Source: CAZWRK01 sp964635875
GTDB lineage: Bacteria; Pseudomonadota; Gammaproteobacteria; Burkholderiales; Aquaspirillaceae
Assembly: GCA_964635875.1 (NCBI GenBank)
Contig: CAZWRK010000006.1
Coordinates: forward strand, 1 to 63,274
Length of the DNA: 63,274 nt
Direction: 5' to 3'
In this document: positions 1 through 7,146 of the stretch, in pieces
Layout: each line of letters opens with the position of its first letter
How positions within the stretch are numbered: position 1 is the first letter of the stretch
Program-made: the position numbers and the translations under genes
Notes under the pieces: generated by a model
The model's database searches: none
Told to the model about the DNA's origin: nothing
Seen by the model: only the letters and a program-made list of their open reading frames with translations

Positions 1-24
1 TCAAAAACTAATCCACCACCAGTA
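1..24. repeat. 24-bp direct repeat, copy 1
   Basis: These 24 bases recur exactly at 334-357. A shorter related copy (14 bases, one base deleted) begins at 372. Because the window starts precisely on the repeat, it may mark an assembly join or a duplication break rather than a biological site. No coding role is seen. Confidence 0.85.
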
Positions 25-56
25 CATGCTCATCGTCGCGTCAGCTCGCTGTCAGA

Positions 57-278
57 CTATCGGCCTGCACCTGTCATCATGATCTGATCTGCACGATCTA
101 GCAGTCGAGTGTACCCGTCCTGCTGTGGTCCTCGCGCTCCAAGCGTGTCTCCGGATCGGCAATCGTCTGAGCACAACCTTTGGCGGATTAAGCGAATCTT
201 TGCAGCAGTGAGCGGCTTACTTGCATCCACTGTTGTACTGAGATTTGTAAAATCGTTGGTAATTGTGATCTTGCTCAT
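57..278 (-). CDS. small hypothetical phage protein (73 aa)
   Basis: I do not recognise the family. The ATG start has a good ribosome binding site (GGAG, about 8 bases upstream). The product is hydrophilic: an N-terminal beta-like stretch (SKITITNDF) is followed by a helical region rich in Arg and Asp. There is no signal peptide, membrane segment or cysteine motif. It stands alone, separated from the next minus-strand gene by over 1.1 kb of repeat-rich DNA, so it may have its own promoter or be the last gene of a unit beyond the left edge. Confidence 0.6.
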   Translation of the reverse strand: MSKITITNDFTNLSTTVDASKPLTAAKIRLIRQRLCSDDCRSGDTLGARGPQQDGYTRLLDRADQIMMTGAGR

Positions 279-333
279 CTCTGGATCTCCAGGCTTGGGG
301 GTAAAACTTAACGGGGCATCGCGTTTATGTGCC

Positions 334-357
334 TCAAAAACTAATCCACCACCAGTA
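334..357. repeat. 24-bp direct repeat, copy 2
   Basis: Exact second copy of the bases at 1-24, 333 bp away. The duplicated interval contains the 73-aa gene at 57-278. Confidence 0.85.
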
Positions 358-480
358 TAACGCCATTTCCATCAAAAACTATCCATGAATCTGGATACTT
401 TCTGCCATTTTCCGGGAAATACACGAAAACCCAGTGTTTTTGCGGGTAAAACTTCCCCGCAATCTGGTCCATTCCGATCC

Positions 481-550
481 CGAAGAACGCCGAAGAACGC
501 CGGATAACTCCGAGTAACTCCGAGTAACTCCGGATAACTCCGAACATCGC
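481..550. repeat. 10-bp tandem repeat, 7 units
   Basis: Seven consecutive 10-base units start CGAAGAACGC (twice), then CGGATAACTC, CGAGTAACTC (twice), CGGATAACTC and CGAACATCGC. Each begins with CG and ends in a pyrimidine. The period is close to one helical turn, so a bound protein would contact one face of the DNA. The variation between units is in blocks, as expected from old duplication. Confidence 0.85.
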
Positions 551-837
551 CGCCAAGCTGCCGCCGAACACCAACCCCGAACGCCATCGCCGAATCGCAT
601 AGGATGCCCCGCCAAACTCCTCAAACCATCAAGACGACTCAAACCCCGTCCTGTGTGATAAGTGAATTCATTGAGGATACTGGTGAAATGATTGAGGATT
701 GAGGGCAAGTAGATCCGGAATGCAGGGCAGGGCGAGCAGGGCGAGCTGGGGGCGTGGTGGCACTGAACAGATTTGCAGATATCTTCAGGTGATAAATACC
801 ATCGGCTAGGTCGTGGTTTATTCCTCAATCATCACGA

Positions 838-925
838 TGGCGGAATTTCCGCCACTTCCTCAGTCGGTTTGACTACGAACACAAGGCTGATTGACATCAG
901 GTTGATATCGATGACGGAATTTCCG
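838..925. repeat. pair of GGCGGAATTTCCGCC-type palindromes
   Basis: At 838-854 the sequence TGGCGGAA-T-TTCCGCCA is a perfect 8-bp inverted repeat with a one-base centre. A second, slightly degenerate copy lies at 914-925 with similar flanks (CGATG before, CACnTC after), 73 bp away on the same strand. Paired palindromes with conserved flanks look like binding sites for a dimeric regulator; the protein is unknown. Confidence 0.7.
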
Positions 926-989
926 CCACCTCGGTCATCGGTCGATCTGGATGCCCAAAAACCGAAATCCCACCCCCACCCCCTTCGCC

Positions 990-1156
990 GATCGAGGGGA
1001 CAACGACCTGCCTCGGTCGCAGGCTGCATCGATCGAGGGGCCAAACGAGGGGATCGAGGGGTTCGGTGTCACAATGCGGTCCCAATGTGACAGCCGATCG
1101 ATGGGGGATCGAGGGGATTGATGGTCGATCGAGGGCGTTGATGGTCGATCGATGGG
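990..1156. repeat. GATCGANGGG iteron-like array
   Basis: Seven copies of GATCGANGGG (last G once replaced by C) begin at 990, 1031, 1052, 1096, 1107, 1127 and 1147. The last two lie in a 20-bp tandem repeat (1117-1136 and 1137-1156, unit DTTGATGGTCGATCGADGGS). The core TCGATCGA is itself palindromic. Same-strand copies at helical spacing resemble iterons, but no replication initiator gene lies beside them. Confidence 0.7.
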
Positions 1157-1298
1157 ACTGGTTTGGCGTTGTGGTCCTTGGGTTTGTGCTCGGTCCTTGG
1201 TTTTTGCCCAGCTCCCCCCCGTCGCGGGCCGCTCGGATGCGGGGTTAGCCCCTACACACTTTTCCGAAAATTTTGAAAAGAAAAAATTTTGGGTGCCT

Positions 1299-1360
1299 CA
1301 GTCCCTCAGTCCATTCCTGCCAGCCCGTCAGTCCGTTCCGTCAGTCCGTTGGTTCAGTCC
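1299..1360. repeat. CAGTCC repeats, partly 13-bp tandem
   Basis: CAGTCC begins at 1299, 1307, 1329, 1342 and 1355, with a CAGCCC variant at 1321. The last three lie in a 13-bp tandem unit (GTCAGTCCGTTCC-like at 1327, 1340 and 1353). The array sits just past the terminator that ends the minus-strand operon. Confidence 0.75.
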
Positions 1361-1372
1361 GTTGATTCAACG

Positions 1373-1411
1373 AAAAAGGCCGGCGAGCCTCGGTGAAGAA
1401 GCTGGCCGGCC
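1373..1411 (-). terminator. intrinsic terminator of the left minus-strand operon
   Basis: Read on the minus strand, GGCCGGC (1411-1405) pairs perfectly with GCCGGCC (1384-1378) around a 20-base loop, followed by five T. It lies 23 bp beyond the stop codon of the gene at 1434-1700, as expected for the end of that operon. Confidence 0.75.
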
Positions 1412-1433
1412 GTGTGGAGTTGAAGGGTTGTTT

Positions 1434-1700
1434 TCAGGAGTCCAGCGGGAGTGGCTTTCCGTAGAAGATCTTGGTTGCGATGGCGTCTGGGATTTGTTTA
1501 CAGACGACGTCGTCGAGATTGGATTTGAACACGTCGAGCTGGCGTTCCATGCTGAGGACTTTGTCCAGCTCCCTTGCTGGGACGAGCCCCTGAATGTCTT
1601 TGATGACTTCTCCGAGTTCCTCTCGGATGTGTTTGATTCGGTTTCCCAGCATGATCCATGACTTCCGGGAGAGTTGTTTTGGTCGTTTGAGTGGGGGCAT
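1434..1700 (-). CDS. hypothetical protein, last gene of left operon (88 aa)
   Basis: Family not recognised. The start was chosen because its ATG overlaps the TAA of the upstream gene (TAATG), implying translational coupling. The N-terminus is basic and proline/lysine-rich (MPPLKRPKQL), followed by helical segments with heptad-like Leu/Ile spacing (HIREELGEVIKDI) and one cysteine. Longer upstream starts exist in this frame but would overlap the neighbour heavily. The terminator at 1373-1411 follows. Confidence 0.6.
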   Translation of the reverse strand: MPPLKRPKQLSRKSWIMLGNRIKHIREELGEVIKDIQGLVPARELDKVLSMERQLDVFKSNLDDVVCKQIPDAIATKIFYGKPLPLDS

Positions 1701-1975
1701 TATCTTCGCTTTCGTTTTTTGAGAGCCCTTCGTTGGGCTCGGTTGAATGGTGCTTTTCCGTTTTCGATTCGTCGGACGGAGTCTTTGAGCATTTTCCTGA
1801 GCCTGGCCTGGCACCTTGGGATGAGGATGTCGGAGAGGGCTTTTCCGGCCGCGTCGCCGATGGGCTCGAGTTTGGAGACGTCCACGATTCCTCTTTTGAT
1901 GGCGAAATCAGTGAGTTTTTCGTCTGAGATGAAGTGATGTTCGTCGATGGCGACGAAACGGCGGGGATCATCCAT
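1700..1975 (-). CDS. hypothetical protein with basic C-terminus (91 aa)
   Basis: Family not recognised. The start MDDPRRF was preferred because GGAG lies six bases upstream; its ATG overlaps the end of the gene at 1968-2180. The middle is an ordinary soluble mix. The C-terminal 25 residues are strongly basic and end ALKKRKRR, which suggests contact with nucleic acid or a fold-free tail. The stop overlaps the next start. Confidence 0.6.
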   Translation of the reverse strand: MDDPRRFVAIDEHHFISDEKLTDFAIKRGIVDVSKLEPIGDAAGKALSDILIPRCQARLRKMLKDSVRRIENGKAPFNRAQRRALKKRKRR

Positions 1976-2180
1976 GTGATTCTCCATCAGGAGCTGAGTA
2001 GAAGCGGACACCGAAGCCGGCATTCGAGATGATTTGGTCGCGGAGTGGTGATTCGTTGAACTCATGCCGGCGTTTTTCCGGGATGAAGATCAGTTGAGCC
2101 CTGCGGCCGCGACACTTTTGGGCGATGTCGGGGATGGTGTCCCACGACTCGAAAACGAGGACGTTGTTCAGTTTCATCAT
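1968..2180 (-). CDS. hypothetical protein (70 aa)
   Basis: Family not recognised. Alternating hydrophobic residues near the N-terminus (NNVLVFESW) and later (AQLIFIPEKR) suggest a small alpha/beta fold. The start ATG overlaps the TGA of the larger upstream gene; a second ATG three bases on is equally possible. Its stop overlaps the start of the next gene, so it is a middle member of the coupled group 1434-3112. Confidence 0.6.
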   Translation of the reverse strand: MMKLNNVLVFESWDTIPDIAQKCRGRRAQLIFIPEKRRHEFNESPLRDQIISNAGFGVRFYSAPDGESHG

Positions 2181-3112
2181 CGGTGATCACCCACGTAGGC
2201 CCAGCGTCCGGGGGATGGAGCACACTGCACTTCATTCACGTCATTGACGACCGTGAAGGCCAGCCTGCCGTCTGAAAACCTGGTTGATGTCTTGTAGGCC
2301 CAGATTCCGACTTTGTTGGGCCGCTCGTGGCTGAACTCCAGGGTGATGGATTCGTGTTTGTTCTGGGATCGCTTCTTCGCTTCCAGTTCGGTGACTTCTT
2401 TGGCGTTGACCATGTCCCACTCCAGAAAAGTGAAGGATGTTCCGTCAACGTGAAATGTCTCCCCTTTGAATCTGTCATCACGTCGGTAGTACGCGATTTC
2501 TTTGCCATAGCTGGACTTCACAGGTTTCACTGGGACGTAGTATTTCGGCCAGCGTTCGGTTGGAATCGTCTCAAGCTCTTCCTGTTTCTGCCGATATTCG
2601 ATCTTCGGCGCCGGGCAGATGTAACACCAGTGGCCCTCGCTCCATCTTGTCGGGATTTTGGCCCCAACTTCACTGACTTCCTGATAGAAGACGGTTCCGT
2701 TTGCGGCTGGATACGTGAAGGCCCACAGTCCGGGGCGGTTCGGCTTGCTCCATTCCTTCCAAATTCGCTTCTGTGGCGGGGCATCGAGCCAGGCGGAGAG
2801 GATCCGCGCGGCTTCCGCCATGTTTTCTGCGGTTACACCCTTCAAACTGGCGTTGGTTTCGCCGGTGGCACTGAAAAGGGTGATTCGAATCATGTCATTC
2901 ACGACTTCGATTCGGCCTCTGTTGGGTGATGGCTTCGCCGTCGGTTCCTTTTCGCACACCGAATCCACGTCATTCATCAGCTGCTGGATGTCCGATTCGC
3001 TGAGTCCTGGAGATCCCGGCGAAAGGCTGATGTGAATGTGAACCTGAATGGCCTTTTTCGCCAGCAGCTGCTGCTCGATGTCCTGAAGCTGCTGAAGGAT
3101 GTTGCGTTCCAT
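2177..3112 (-). CDS. hypothetical protein with tandem W-rich repeats (311 aa)
   Basis: Family not recognised. The first 25 residues are a Gln/Leu-rich helix (ILQQLQDIEQQLLAKK), followed by a short strand VHIHISLSP. Two related segments carry the pattern 'xRPxxxGxWAY/F' (NRPGLWAFTY near residue 125 and ERPNKVGIWAYKT near 265), so the protein probably contains two copies of a small beta domain. The ribosome binding site is weak. The gene follows a terminator (3137-3167) and a palindrome pair (3174-3210), so its expression may be controlled separately from the genes upstream. Confidence 0.65.
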   Translation of the reverse strand: MERNILQQLQDIEQQLLAKKAIQVHIHISLSPGSPGLSESDIQQLMNDVDSVCEKEPTAKPSPNRGRIEVVNDMIRITLFSATGETNASLKGVTAENMAEAARILSAWLDAPPQKRIWKEWSKPNRPGLWAFTYPAANGTVFYQEVSEVGAKIPTRWSEGHWCYICPAPKIEYRQKQEELETIPTERWPKYYVPVKPVKSSYGKEIAYYRRDDRFKGETFHVDGTSFTFLEWDMVNAKEVTELEAKKRSQNKHESITLEFSHERPNKVGIWAYKTSTRFSDGRLAFTVVNDVNEVQCAPSPGRWAYVGDHR

Positions 3113-3136
3113 TGAATTGACTTTCGATTGAGAGAC

Positions 3137-3167
3137 AAAAAAAGCCCGCGAACACAGCGTCCGCGGG
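3137..3167 (-). terminator. intrinsic terminator upstream of the 311-aa gene
   Basis: On the minus strand CCCGCG (3167-3162) pairs with CGCGGG (3050-range partner at 3150-3145) around an 11-base loop, then C and seven T. It splits the minus-strand cluster into an upstream part (3207-7856) and a downstream part (1434-3112). No strong promoter is visible between it and the next start, so partial read-through is likely. Confidence 0.8.
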
Positions 3168-3173
3168 TGGTTG

Positions 3174-3210
3174 GTGATTTCAAATCACGAAATTGGTGAT
3201 TTCAGATCAC
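3174..3210. promoter_or_regulatory. two tandem GTGATTTNARATCAC palindromes
   Basis: GTGATTTCAAATCAC (3174-3188) is a perfect palindrome with a one-base centre. GTGATTTCAGATCAC (3196-3210) is the same with one mismatch. Their centres are 22 bp apart, about two helical turns, which is the usual geometry of two dimer operators on one DNA face. The second copy overlaps the stop codon of the gene at 3207-3539. They lie just before a terminator, so an RNA-level role cannot be excluded. Confidence 0.6.
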
Positions 3211-3539
3211 GTTGAAAAATCGATTTGGTTGATTGACATCCGAGTTCGCTGGACAAGATCAAGAATCCTGTTGATCCGACTGAGGATATCGGCTGCGACT
3301 TCAGAAACTCCGGGAATTGGCTTGTCTTCAGTTTCCGGAAACTCGCCCTTAATCATCAATGGGCCAAGTTGTGAAACATCAGCCAGCGTCATGTCGGCTG
3401 TTTCTTCAAGCTCGATAAGCCTTTCGATGCACAGGCGGAATCCATCAAGCCTCTTTGGCCCTCCGAGTCCGTTTACTGGAGTCGATTCACTGTTAAATGG
3501 ACCTGACTTCCTGACTGGTCCTCCGGTTTCCCTGTTCAA
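3207..3539 (-). CDS. hypothetical protein (110 aa)
   Basis: Family not recognised. A TTG start is inferred from a good GGAG site seven bases upstream; no ATG gives a full product. The first 30 residues are Gly/Pro-rich. The rest is helical with Leu/Ile at heptad-like positions (ADILSRINRILDLVQRTR), so a small oligomeric helical protein is likely. The two palindromes begin at its stop codon. Confidence 0.6.
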   Translation of the reverse strand: MNRETGGPVRKSGPFNSESTPVNGLGGPKRLDGFRLCIERLIELEETADMTLADVSQLGPLMIKGEFPETEDKPIPGVSEVAADILSRINRILDLVQRTRMSINQIDFST

Positions 3540-3593
3540 TTCTGCTCTCCTTCAACTGGTTGGTTTTGCCGTCCGCTACGTTGCGGCCGGCGA

Positions 3594-4004
3594 CTATGGA
3601 TTCGGCGACACTGCAGGCAACTTCCTGAGTGCCTTGACGATCACGTCCCTGATTTCTGCCGGCGTTCCGGCGTTTCCTTTCCGGATGGCCTTGTCGATCG
3701 CGTCCGTGAGATCGTCGATGTCCTGATTCGTCAGCGAACTGGCCGGCGATGTGCCACCGATCACGCCTGATCGGGTTTCGATGACAGTCGCAACGACGTC
3801 CCTGTCCGGCTTCCTGTCCGGCTTCACCAGACTCAACGCCACTTCTTCAGGAACTTCCGTGAGTGTGAATTCGTTGGGATCGAGTTCAGCCCCTCCAATC
3901 GTTAGCTGACGGCCGTTTCTGTTGACAAGTGTCAACTGATCGCCGTCCTTACGAATGTAGGCGATGTGTCCTTTTGGACGATCGAGCGTGAAGAACTGAG
4001 GCAC
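3594..4004 (-). CDS. hypothetical protein (136 aa)
   Basis: Family not recognised. The GTG start has an AAAGGA site at normal distance. Residues 1-55 form a likely beta domain (HIAYIRKDGDQLTLVNRNGRQLTIGG). Residues 88-136 look helical with acidic patches (NQDIDDLTDAIDKAIRKGN). Its start lies 12 bp from the stop of the gene at 4017-4643. Confidence 0.65.
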   Translation of the reverse strand: MPQFFTLDRPKGHIAYIRKDGDQLTLVNRNGRQLTIGGAELDPNEFTLTEVPEEVALSLVKPDRKPDRDVVATVIETRSGVIGGTSPASSLTNQDIDDLTDAIDKAIRKGNAGTPAEIRDVIVKALRKLPAVSPNP

Positions 4005-4016
4005 TGCACTTTCCTT

Positions 4017-4643
4017 TCAAGTTGAGTCGAATTTGATTCCGCGATACGGCCTGAAAAAATCGTAATTGTGGTCCACGTGCATTCTGAACGGGATCTTTCC
4101 TGAAGGATCATCGATTGTGAGCGGCTTGTCGTAGAACTCGATGAACTGATACCCGTTGGCCTTGCACCACATCTTTTCCTGGTACCGCCGATGGTGATAC
4201 GAAGAACCATCGATCAGATCGGAGTCCAGGAGCCACTTCACCGCGATGGCCTCACGGATGCGATACCAGCTCATGACCTGCACGATGAATCGCCACCGTT
4301 TGGCCATTTCGATTCGCTCATGATCCTCCAGCCAGTCAGACAACATCAGCGGGCCGGCGATGCTGAATGGATCTTCCGTGATTCCCAGCAACAGTTCGTG
4401 TTCTTCCTGACTCTCGAACGTGAAGATCTTTTGAGGCTGGATGCTTTCGTGCATATAGATCACGCTCTCAGGGAGAACGTATCGCCGGTACTGGTGTTCT
4501 ACGTATGGATAGAACCCCTCGGGGTCGTCGCCCGGAATCAGTACCGGTGCAGCCACCGCAATCTTCACGATCGGCATGTCGTCCTGGATTATCTTGTAGA
4601 CTCCATTCGCCGGACCGCCGAAGAAGAGATATTCCTGAACCAT
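4017..4643 (-). CDS. hypothetical protein, aromatic-rich (208 aa)
   Basis: Family not recognised. The start ATG one base after the TAA of the upstream gene was chosen; a GAGGGG site lies at good distance, and the longer frame would overlap 220 bases of that gene. The protein is rich in Tyr, Trp and His (about one aromatic per eight residues), with clusters such as YHHRRYQEKMWCK and HVDHNYDFFRPY. No signal peptide or known catalytic motif is seen. Confidence 0.7.
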   Translation of the reverse strand: MVQEYLFFGGPANGVYKIIQDDMPIVKIAVAAPVLIPGDDPEGFYPYVEHQYRRYVLPESVIYMHESIQPQKIFTFESQEEHELLLGITEDPFSIAGPLMLSDWLEDHERIEMAKRWRFIVQVMSWYRIREAIAVKWLLDSDLIDGSSYHHRRYQEKMWCKANGYQFIEFYDKPLTIDDPSGKIPFRMHVDHNYDFFRPYRGIKFDST

Positions 4644-4644
4644 G

Positions 4645-5187
4645 TTACCCCTCAATCGGCTTGCCCATTTCGACCATGTAAGCGAACGCCGCGTCCAGCT
4701 GCTCCTGATCCATTTCCTGAACACCGGGAGCCCGCAGATTGCCAAGTGCGTCGATGATCGAGTTTTGCAGTTCCGGGCCTTCCGGGCGTCCGGAGATCCG
4801 CGAAACGATCGAGATTGAGGCGCCCAACAGTCCCTGAACAACTGAACCAACGGCGTACTCAACAAACTCCGTTGTCGTTGCCGACTTCGCCAGTTCCGCC
4901 ACCAGTTCAGGAATCTTCAGTGCCAGCGGTTCATCCTGAACACTGCCGTCATCGGAAATGTAAGCCTGTTCCGCCAGCGGTCCGAGATTCTCGGCGCACT
5001 TGTCCAGCAGGCCGGCATAGAACCCAGCGTTCTCGCTTTGTCGTGCCGACATTTCCATCCATAAACAGATTCGTTTGGCCACAGCTTCAGCCAGTTCCGG
5101 AACCATCGTTAGATGCGAGGTTTCCGGATCACACCAGCACTGTGCGGCCTCTTCTCGGGCCATGTTCATCATTTCTTCGTTACTCAT
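4645..5187 (-). CDS. phage hypothetical protein with 'WCDPETSH' N-terminus (180 aa)
   Basis: The N-terminal pattern (EEAAQCWCDPETSHLTMVPELAEAVAKRI in part) matches a widespread but uncharacterised class of small phage accessory proteins whose members begin with an REEAARAWCDPETS-like segment. Residues 65-180 are helical and acidic with a hydrophobic stretch AVGSVVQGLLGASISIVSRI that is amphipathic rather than a clear membrane helix. The ribosome binding site is modest. It sits between the aromatic-rich gene and the nuclease. Confidence 0.7.
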   Translation of the reverse strand: MSNEEMMNMAREEAAQCWCDPETSHLTMVPELAEAVAKRICLWMEMSARQSENAGFYAGLLDKCAENLGPLAEQAYISDDGSVQDEPLALKIPELVAELAKSATTTEFVEYAVGSVVQGLLGASISIVSRISGRPEGPELQNSIIDALGNLRAPGVQEMDQEQLDAAFAYMVEMGKPIEG

Positions 5188-5192
5188 TGCCT

Positions 5193-5654
5193 TCAGCTTT
5201 CAAGATGGAGAAATTTTGCTGCCGCCAATTCGACGACCGTCAGTTCATCGTTTGACCAGACTCGCTTGGTTTCGCCGTCGTATGCTTTGGCGAGCTGGTA
5301 TTTCAGTAAGTGAAGATTCAGCGTCCATCCACCTTCACTGACAAGTTCACCAAGTGACCTGCCGTACTTGTCCACTTTCTTTGACTTCCATAGAAGATCA
5401 CCAACGCTTGCCATCCAGTCGTAAGTGATAAGTGTCACCAGCTGGCCGGCTCGAGTGTCGATTTCCGGAGCGTCGAGCCCAAGAAGACGACACCGAACCT
5501 GTTCGCGGCCACCGAAACCAACATCCAGCAGCAGATCGAACGTGTCGCCGTCCACAATCTTGAACTGAAGGACAGGGGCTTCGAATGTTCGCTTCTTTGC
5601 GGACTTCGGGAGAATAATCAGCTTTGACGTGACTTCTTCGAATGGTGTTTTCAT
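5193..5654 (-). CDS. staphylococcal-nuclease-like (SNase/TNase) protein
   Basis: The product resembles the thermonuclease family, Ca2+-dependent enzymes that cut DNA and RNA. DGDT (residues 35-38) matches the calcium-binding region. R56, D61 and E64 have exactly the spacing of R35, D40 and E43 in the staphylococcal enzyme, and R99 in KYGRSLG matches R87. The length (153 aa) fits a single SNase domain. The start ATG lies one base beyond the TGA of the gene upstream. There is no signal peptide, so it acts in the host cytoplasm; host DNA breakdown or anti-plasmid activity are possible roles, not shown. Confidence 0.82.
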   Translation of the reverse strand: MKTPFEEVTSKLIILPKSAKKRTFEAPVLQFKIVDGDTFDLLLDVGFGGREQVRCRLLGLDAPEIDTRAGQLVTLITYDWMASVGDLLWKSKKVDKYGRSLGELVSEGGWTLNLHLLKYQLAKAYDGETKRVWSNDELTVVELAAAKFLHLES

Positions 5655-5655
5655 G

Positions 5656-6153
5656 TCAGTTTTCCAGTTCTGATCGGAGTTCAATAAGAGCCTTGTGAGC
5701 AGACGCGCGAAGGCGCTCATGAAACTCAAGCAATCTACTGTGGCGGTCCTTCAGTGCATCAAGTTGCAGTGTCAGTGCCTGAATCGCGTTGCCGGATTCA
5801 TTCCGATACTCGGCGTATTCATCTTTGAGCTTTGCGAACAGCTCACCCATCTTGGCCAGTCCTTTCAGGTGATTGCTGCGTTCCGTTTCAAGCTCTTCGA
5901 TCCGTGCATCGCGAGCCCGGATGGTGGCATCACGTTTCAGAATCGTGGCTTGCCGCTTATCTGCCAGATCGGCCTCAGAGTCTCGCTGTGCAATCAGTGA
6001 GTTTACTTCCAGTCTGGTGTTATGGAGTTCCTTGTTTCGTTCATTGATCACGTTTTGCAGCTGAAGACGGCTTTCATACGACCATCGAGCGAAAGAGACG
6101 AACAGAGCAAACCAGAGAACGTTTACGACTAAGAAAAATAGTGAACTGGTCAT
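5656..6153 (-). CDS. membrane-anchored coiled-coil protein (165 aa)
   Basis: Residues 3-23 (SSLFFLVVNVLWFALFVSFAR) form one N-terminal membrane helix. The remainder is a long charged coiled coil rich in Glu, Arg and Leu (RDATIRARDARIEELETERSN region). This resembles an inner-membrane spanin in layout, but it sits far from the other lysis candidates and in the opposite operon, so superinfection exclusion or a membrane scaffold are equally possible. AAAGGA precedes the ATG. The start overlaps the TGA of the gene upstream. Confidence 0.65.
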   Translation of the reverse strand: MTSSLFFLVVNVLWFALFVSFARWSYESRLQLQNVINERNKELHNTRLEVNSLIAQRDSEADLADKRQATILKRDATIRARDARIEELETERSNHLKGLAKMGELFAKLKDEYAEYRNESGNAIQALTLQLDALKDRHSRLLEFHERLRASAHKALIELRSELEN

Positions 6154-6416
6154 GTGGTTCCTTTGAATCGAGCAATTATCAAATCTTGAGCTGATGTTTT
6201 TTTCGTGCGTTTTTTCTCGCGAATCTTTTCGTAAATCAGCTCAATGTGTCCCGGCTCCTTCCATTCATGGCACTCATATCCATCGAATTCCGGTCGTCGT
6301 AGTGGTGTCCTTTCATTCGCGATCAACTGATGCGGAACGATGATTCTGAAGACGTCCGGCAATGCCGGCATCGCATTGATTTCAGCACGGTAGGTTGAGT
6401 AGAAGAACTCAATCAC
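6150..6416 (-). CDS. hypothetical protein (88 aa)
   Basis: Family not recognised. GTG start with a clear GGAG site seven bases away. A compact soluble domain (residues 1-60, including the strand-like DVFRIIVPHQLIA) is followed by a basic tail with EKIREKKRTKKTS. The stop codon overlaps the start of the membrane coiled-coil gene (ATGA), so the two are probably co-translated. Confidence 0.6.
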   Translation of the reverse strand: MIEFFYSTYRAEINAMPALPDVFRIIVPHQLIANERTPLRRPEFDGYECHEWKEPGHIELIYEKIREKKRTKKTSAQDLIIARFKGTT

Positions 6417-6493
6417 GGCGATTCTCCATCATGGGTTGAATTGAGAACCGCCAACATGGCGATTCGCTCTCGAGGGGGCATTTTCATGCTCCC

Positions 6494-6826
6494 CTATTTC
6501 CTTTCAATGGCACTCGCGACGTTGTTGATTGCATCAGCAATCAACATCATCGATTTAGTGAGCCCCATCACGGCTTCAGTGAGGCTTTCGTTATGTCCTC
6601 CTGTTGGACATGTTCCAATCAGGTTTGGCGTGATCGCATCGGCGATTCTGCGATTCGATTTGGCGAGCAATTCAACGGCATCGACAATGGTGATTGGATC
6701 ATTGCCGTCATCTCTCCACCTGCTAAACAATTCTCTGAACACGTCCACGATGGCAGTACCATCTGCGTCATGACCAAGCGCGCCAGTGATGGCATCAGCA
6801 ATTAGGTTTTCTTCGGGGTCTGACAT
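6494..6826 (-). CDS. hypothetical helical protein (110 aa)
   Basis: Family not recognised. ATG start preceded by AAGGA at good spacing. The motif 'IADAI' recurs four times (residues 8-12, 61-65, 94-98 and one looser copy), spaced within amphipathic helices, so this may be a repeat-built helical bundle. It has two cysteine-free halves joined by a Gly/Thr/Pro-rich linker around residue 70. A weak hairpin without a T run lies beyond its stop. Confidence 0.6.
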   Translation of the reverse strand: MSDPEENLIADAITGALGHDADGTAIVDVFRELFSRWRDDGNDPITIVDAVELLAKSNRRIADAITPNLIGTCPTGGHNESLTEAVMGLTKSMMLIADAINNVASAIERK

Positions 6827-6870
6827 GAAAATCTATCCTTCGAATTAAAGACGAACGTTGGCAAAAGAGA

Positions 6871-7146
6871 CTATCTCTTCCACCTTTCCAGAATTGATTC
6901 CTCGGGCTCTCCATCCGTCCGCTCGATTAGCACGGAAGGATCAGATTCACTGGCCCACTCTTCCAGTTCGCCGGTCTTCGGATCGCGAGAACGGAACCGA
7001 TGGCAGGAGTAACCATCCTGCTGAAGTGCTCGCATGACTTCCACGAGCTGCTTCCGTGTCAGATTGAAAGCCGGCAAGTCCCGATGCGGAGAGTACGTGT
7101 AGGCTTCGTGGTCGAATGTGCCGATCGAGTAGAGCGGTTCCGTCAT
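6871..7146 (-). CDS. hypothetical protein (91 aa)
   Basis: Family not recognised. The ATG overlaps the TGA of the serine recombinase gene (ATGA), so it is its translation-coupled partner. Two halves are visible: a Tyr/His-rich N-terminus (DHEAYTYSPHRDLPAF) with a helix QLVEVMRALQQDG, then an acidic C-terminus with the pattern RSRDPKTGELEEW. A role alongside the recombinase, for example as a directionality factor, is only a guess from position. Confidence 0.65.
   Translation of the reverse strand: MTEPLYSIGTFDHEAYTYSPHRDLPAFNLTRKQLVEVMRALQQDGYSCHRFRSRDPKTGELEEWASESDPSVLIERTDGEPEESILERWKR

Larger units (their letters stand above)
279..1433. other. non-coding, repeat-rich stretch
   Basis: I see no convincing gene here: open frames on both strands lack ribosome binding sites and give low-complexity Ser/Arg/Pro-rich products that track the repeats. 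It holds the second 24-bp repeat (334-357), a 10-bp tandem array (481-550), two near-identical palindromes (838-854 and 914-925), seven GATCGA-type repeats (990-1156), CAGTCC repeats (1299-1360) and a minus-strand terminator (1373-1411). The motif GGGTAAAACTT also occurs twice (near 299 and 445). Such density suggests a control region such as an origin, packaging or partition site; which one is not shown. Confidence 0.7.

Noticed and set aside
379..828. 149-aa open frame on the minus strand across the tandem repeats
   Set aside because: Low-complexity Ser/Arg/Cys composition, no ribosome binding site, and its sequence simply tracks the 10-bp repeats.
1152..1661. 169-aa open frame on the plus strand overlapping the left operon
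   Set aside because: It overlaps two minus-strand genes antisense and has no ribosome binding site; its composition fits the complement of a real gene.
2327..2929. 200-aa plus-strand frame opposite the 311-aa gene
   Set aside because: Exact antisense of a gene with better coding features; hydrophobic shadow composition.
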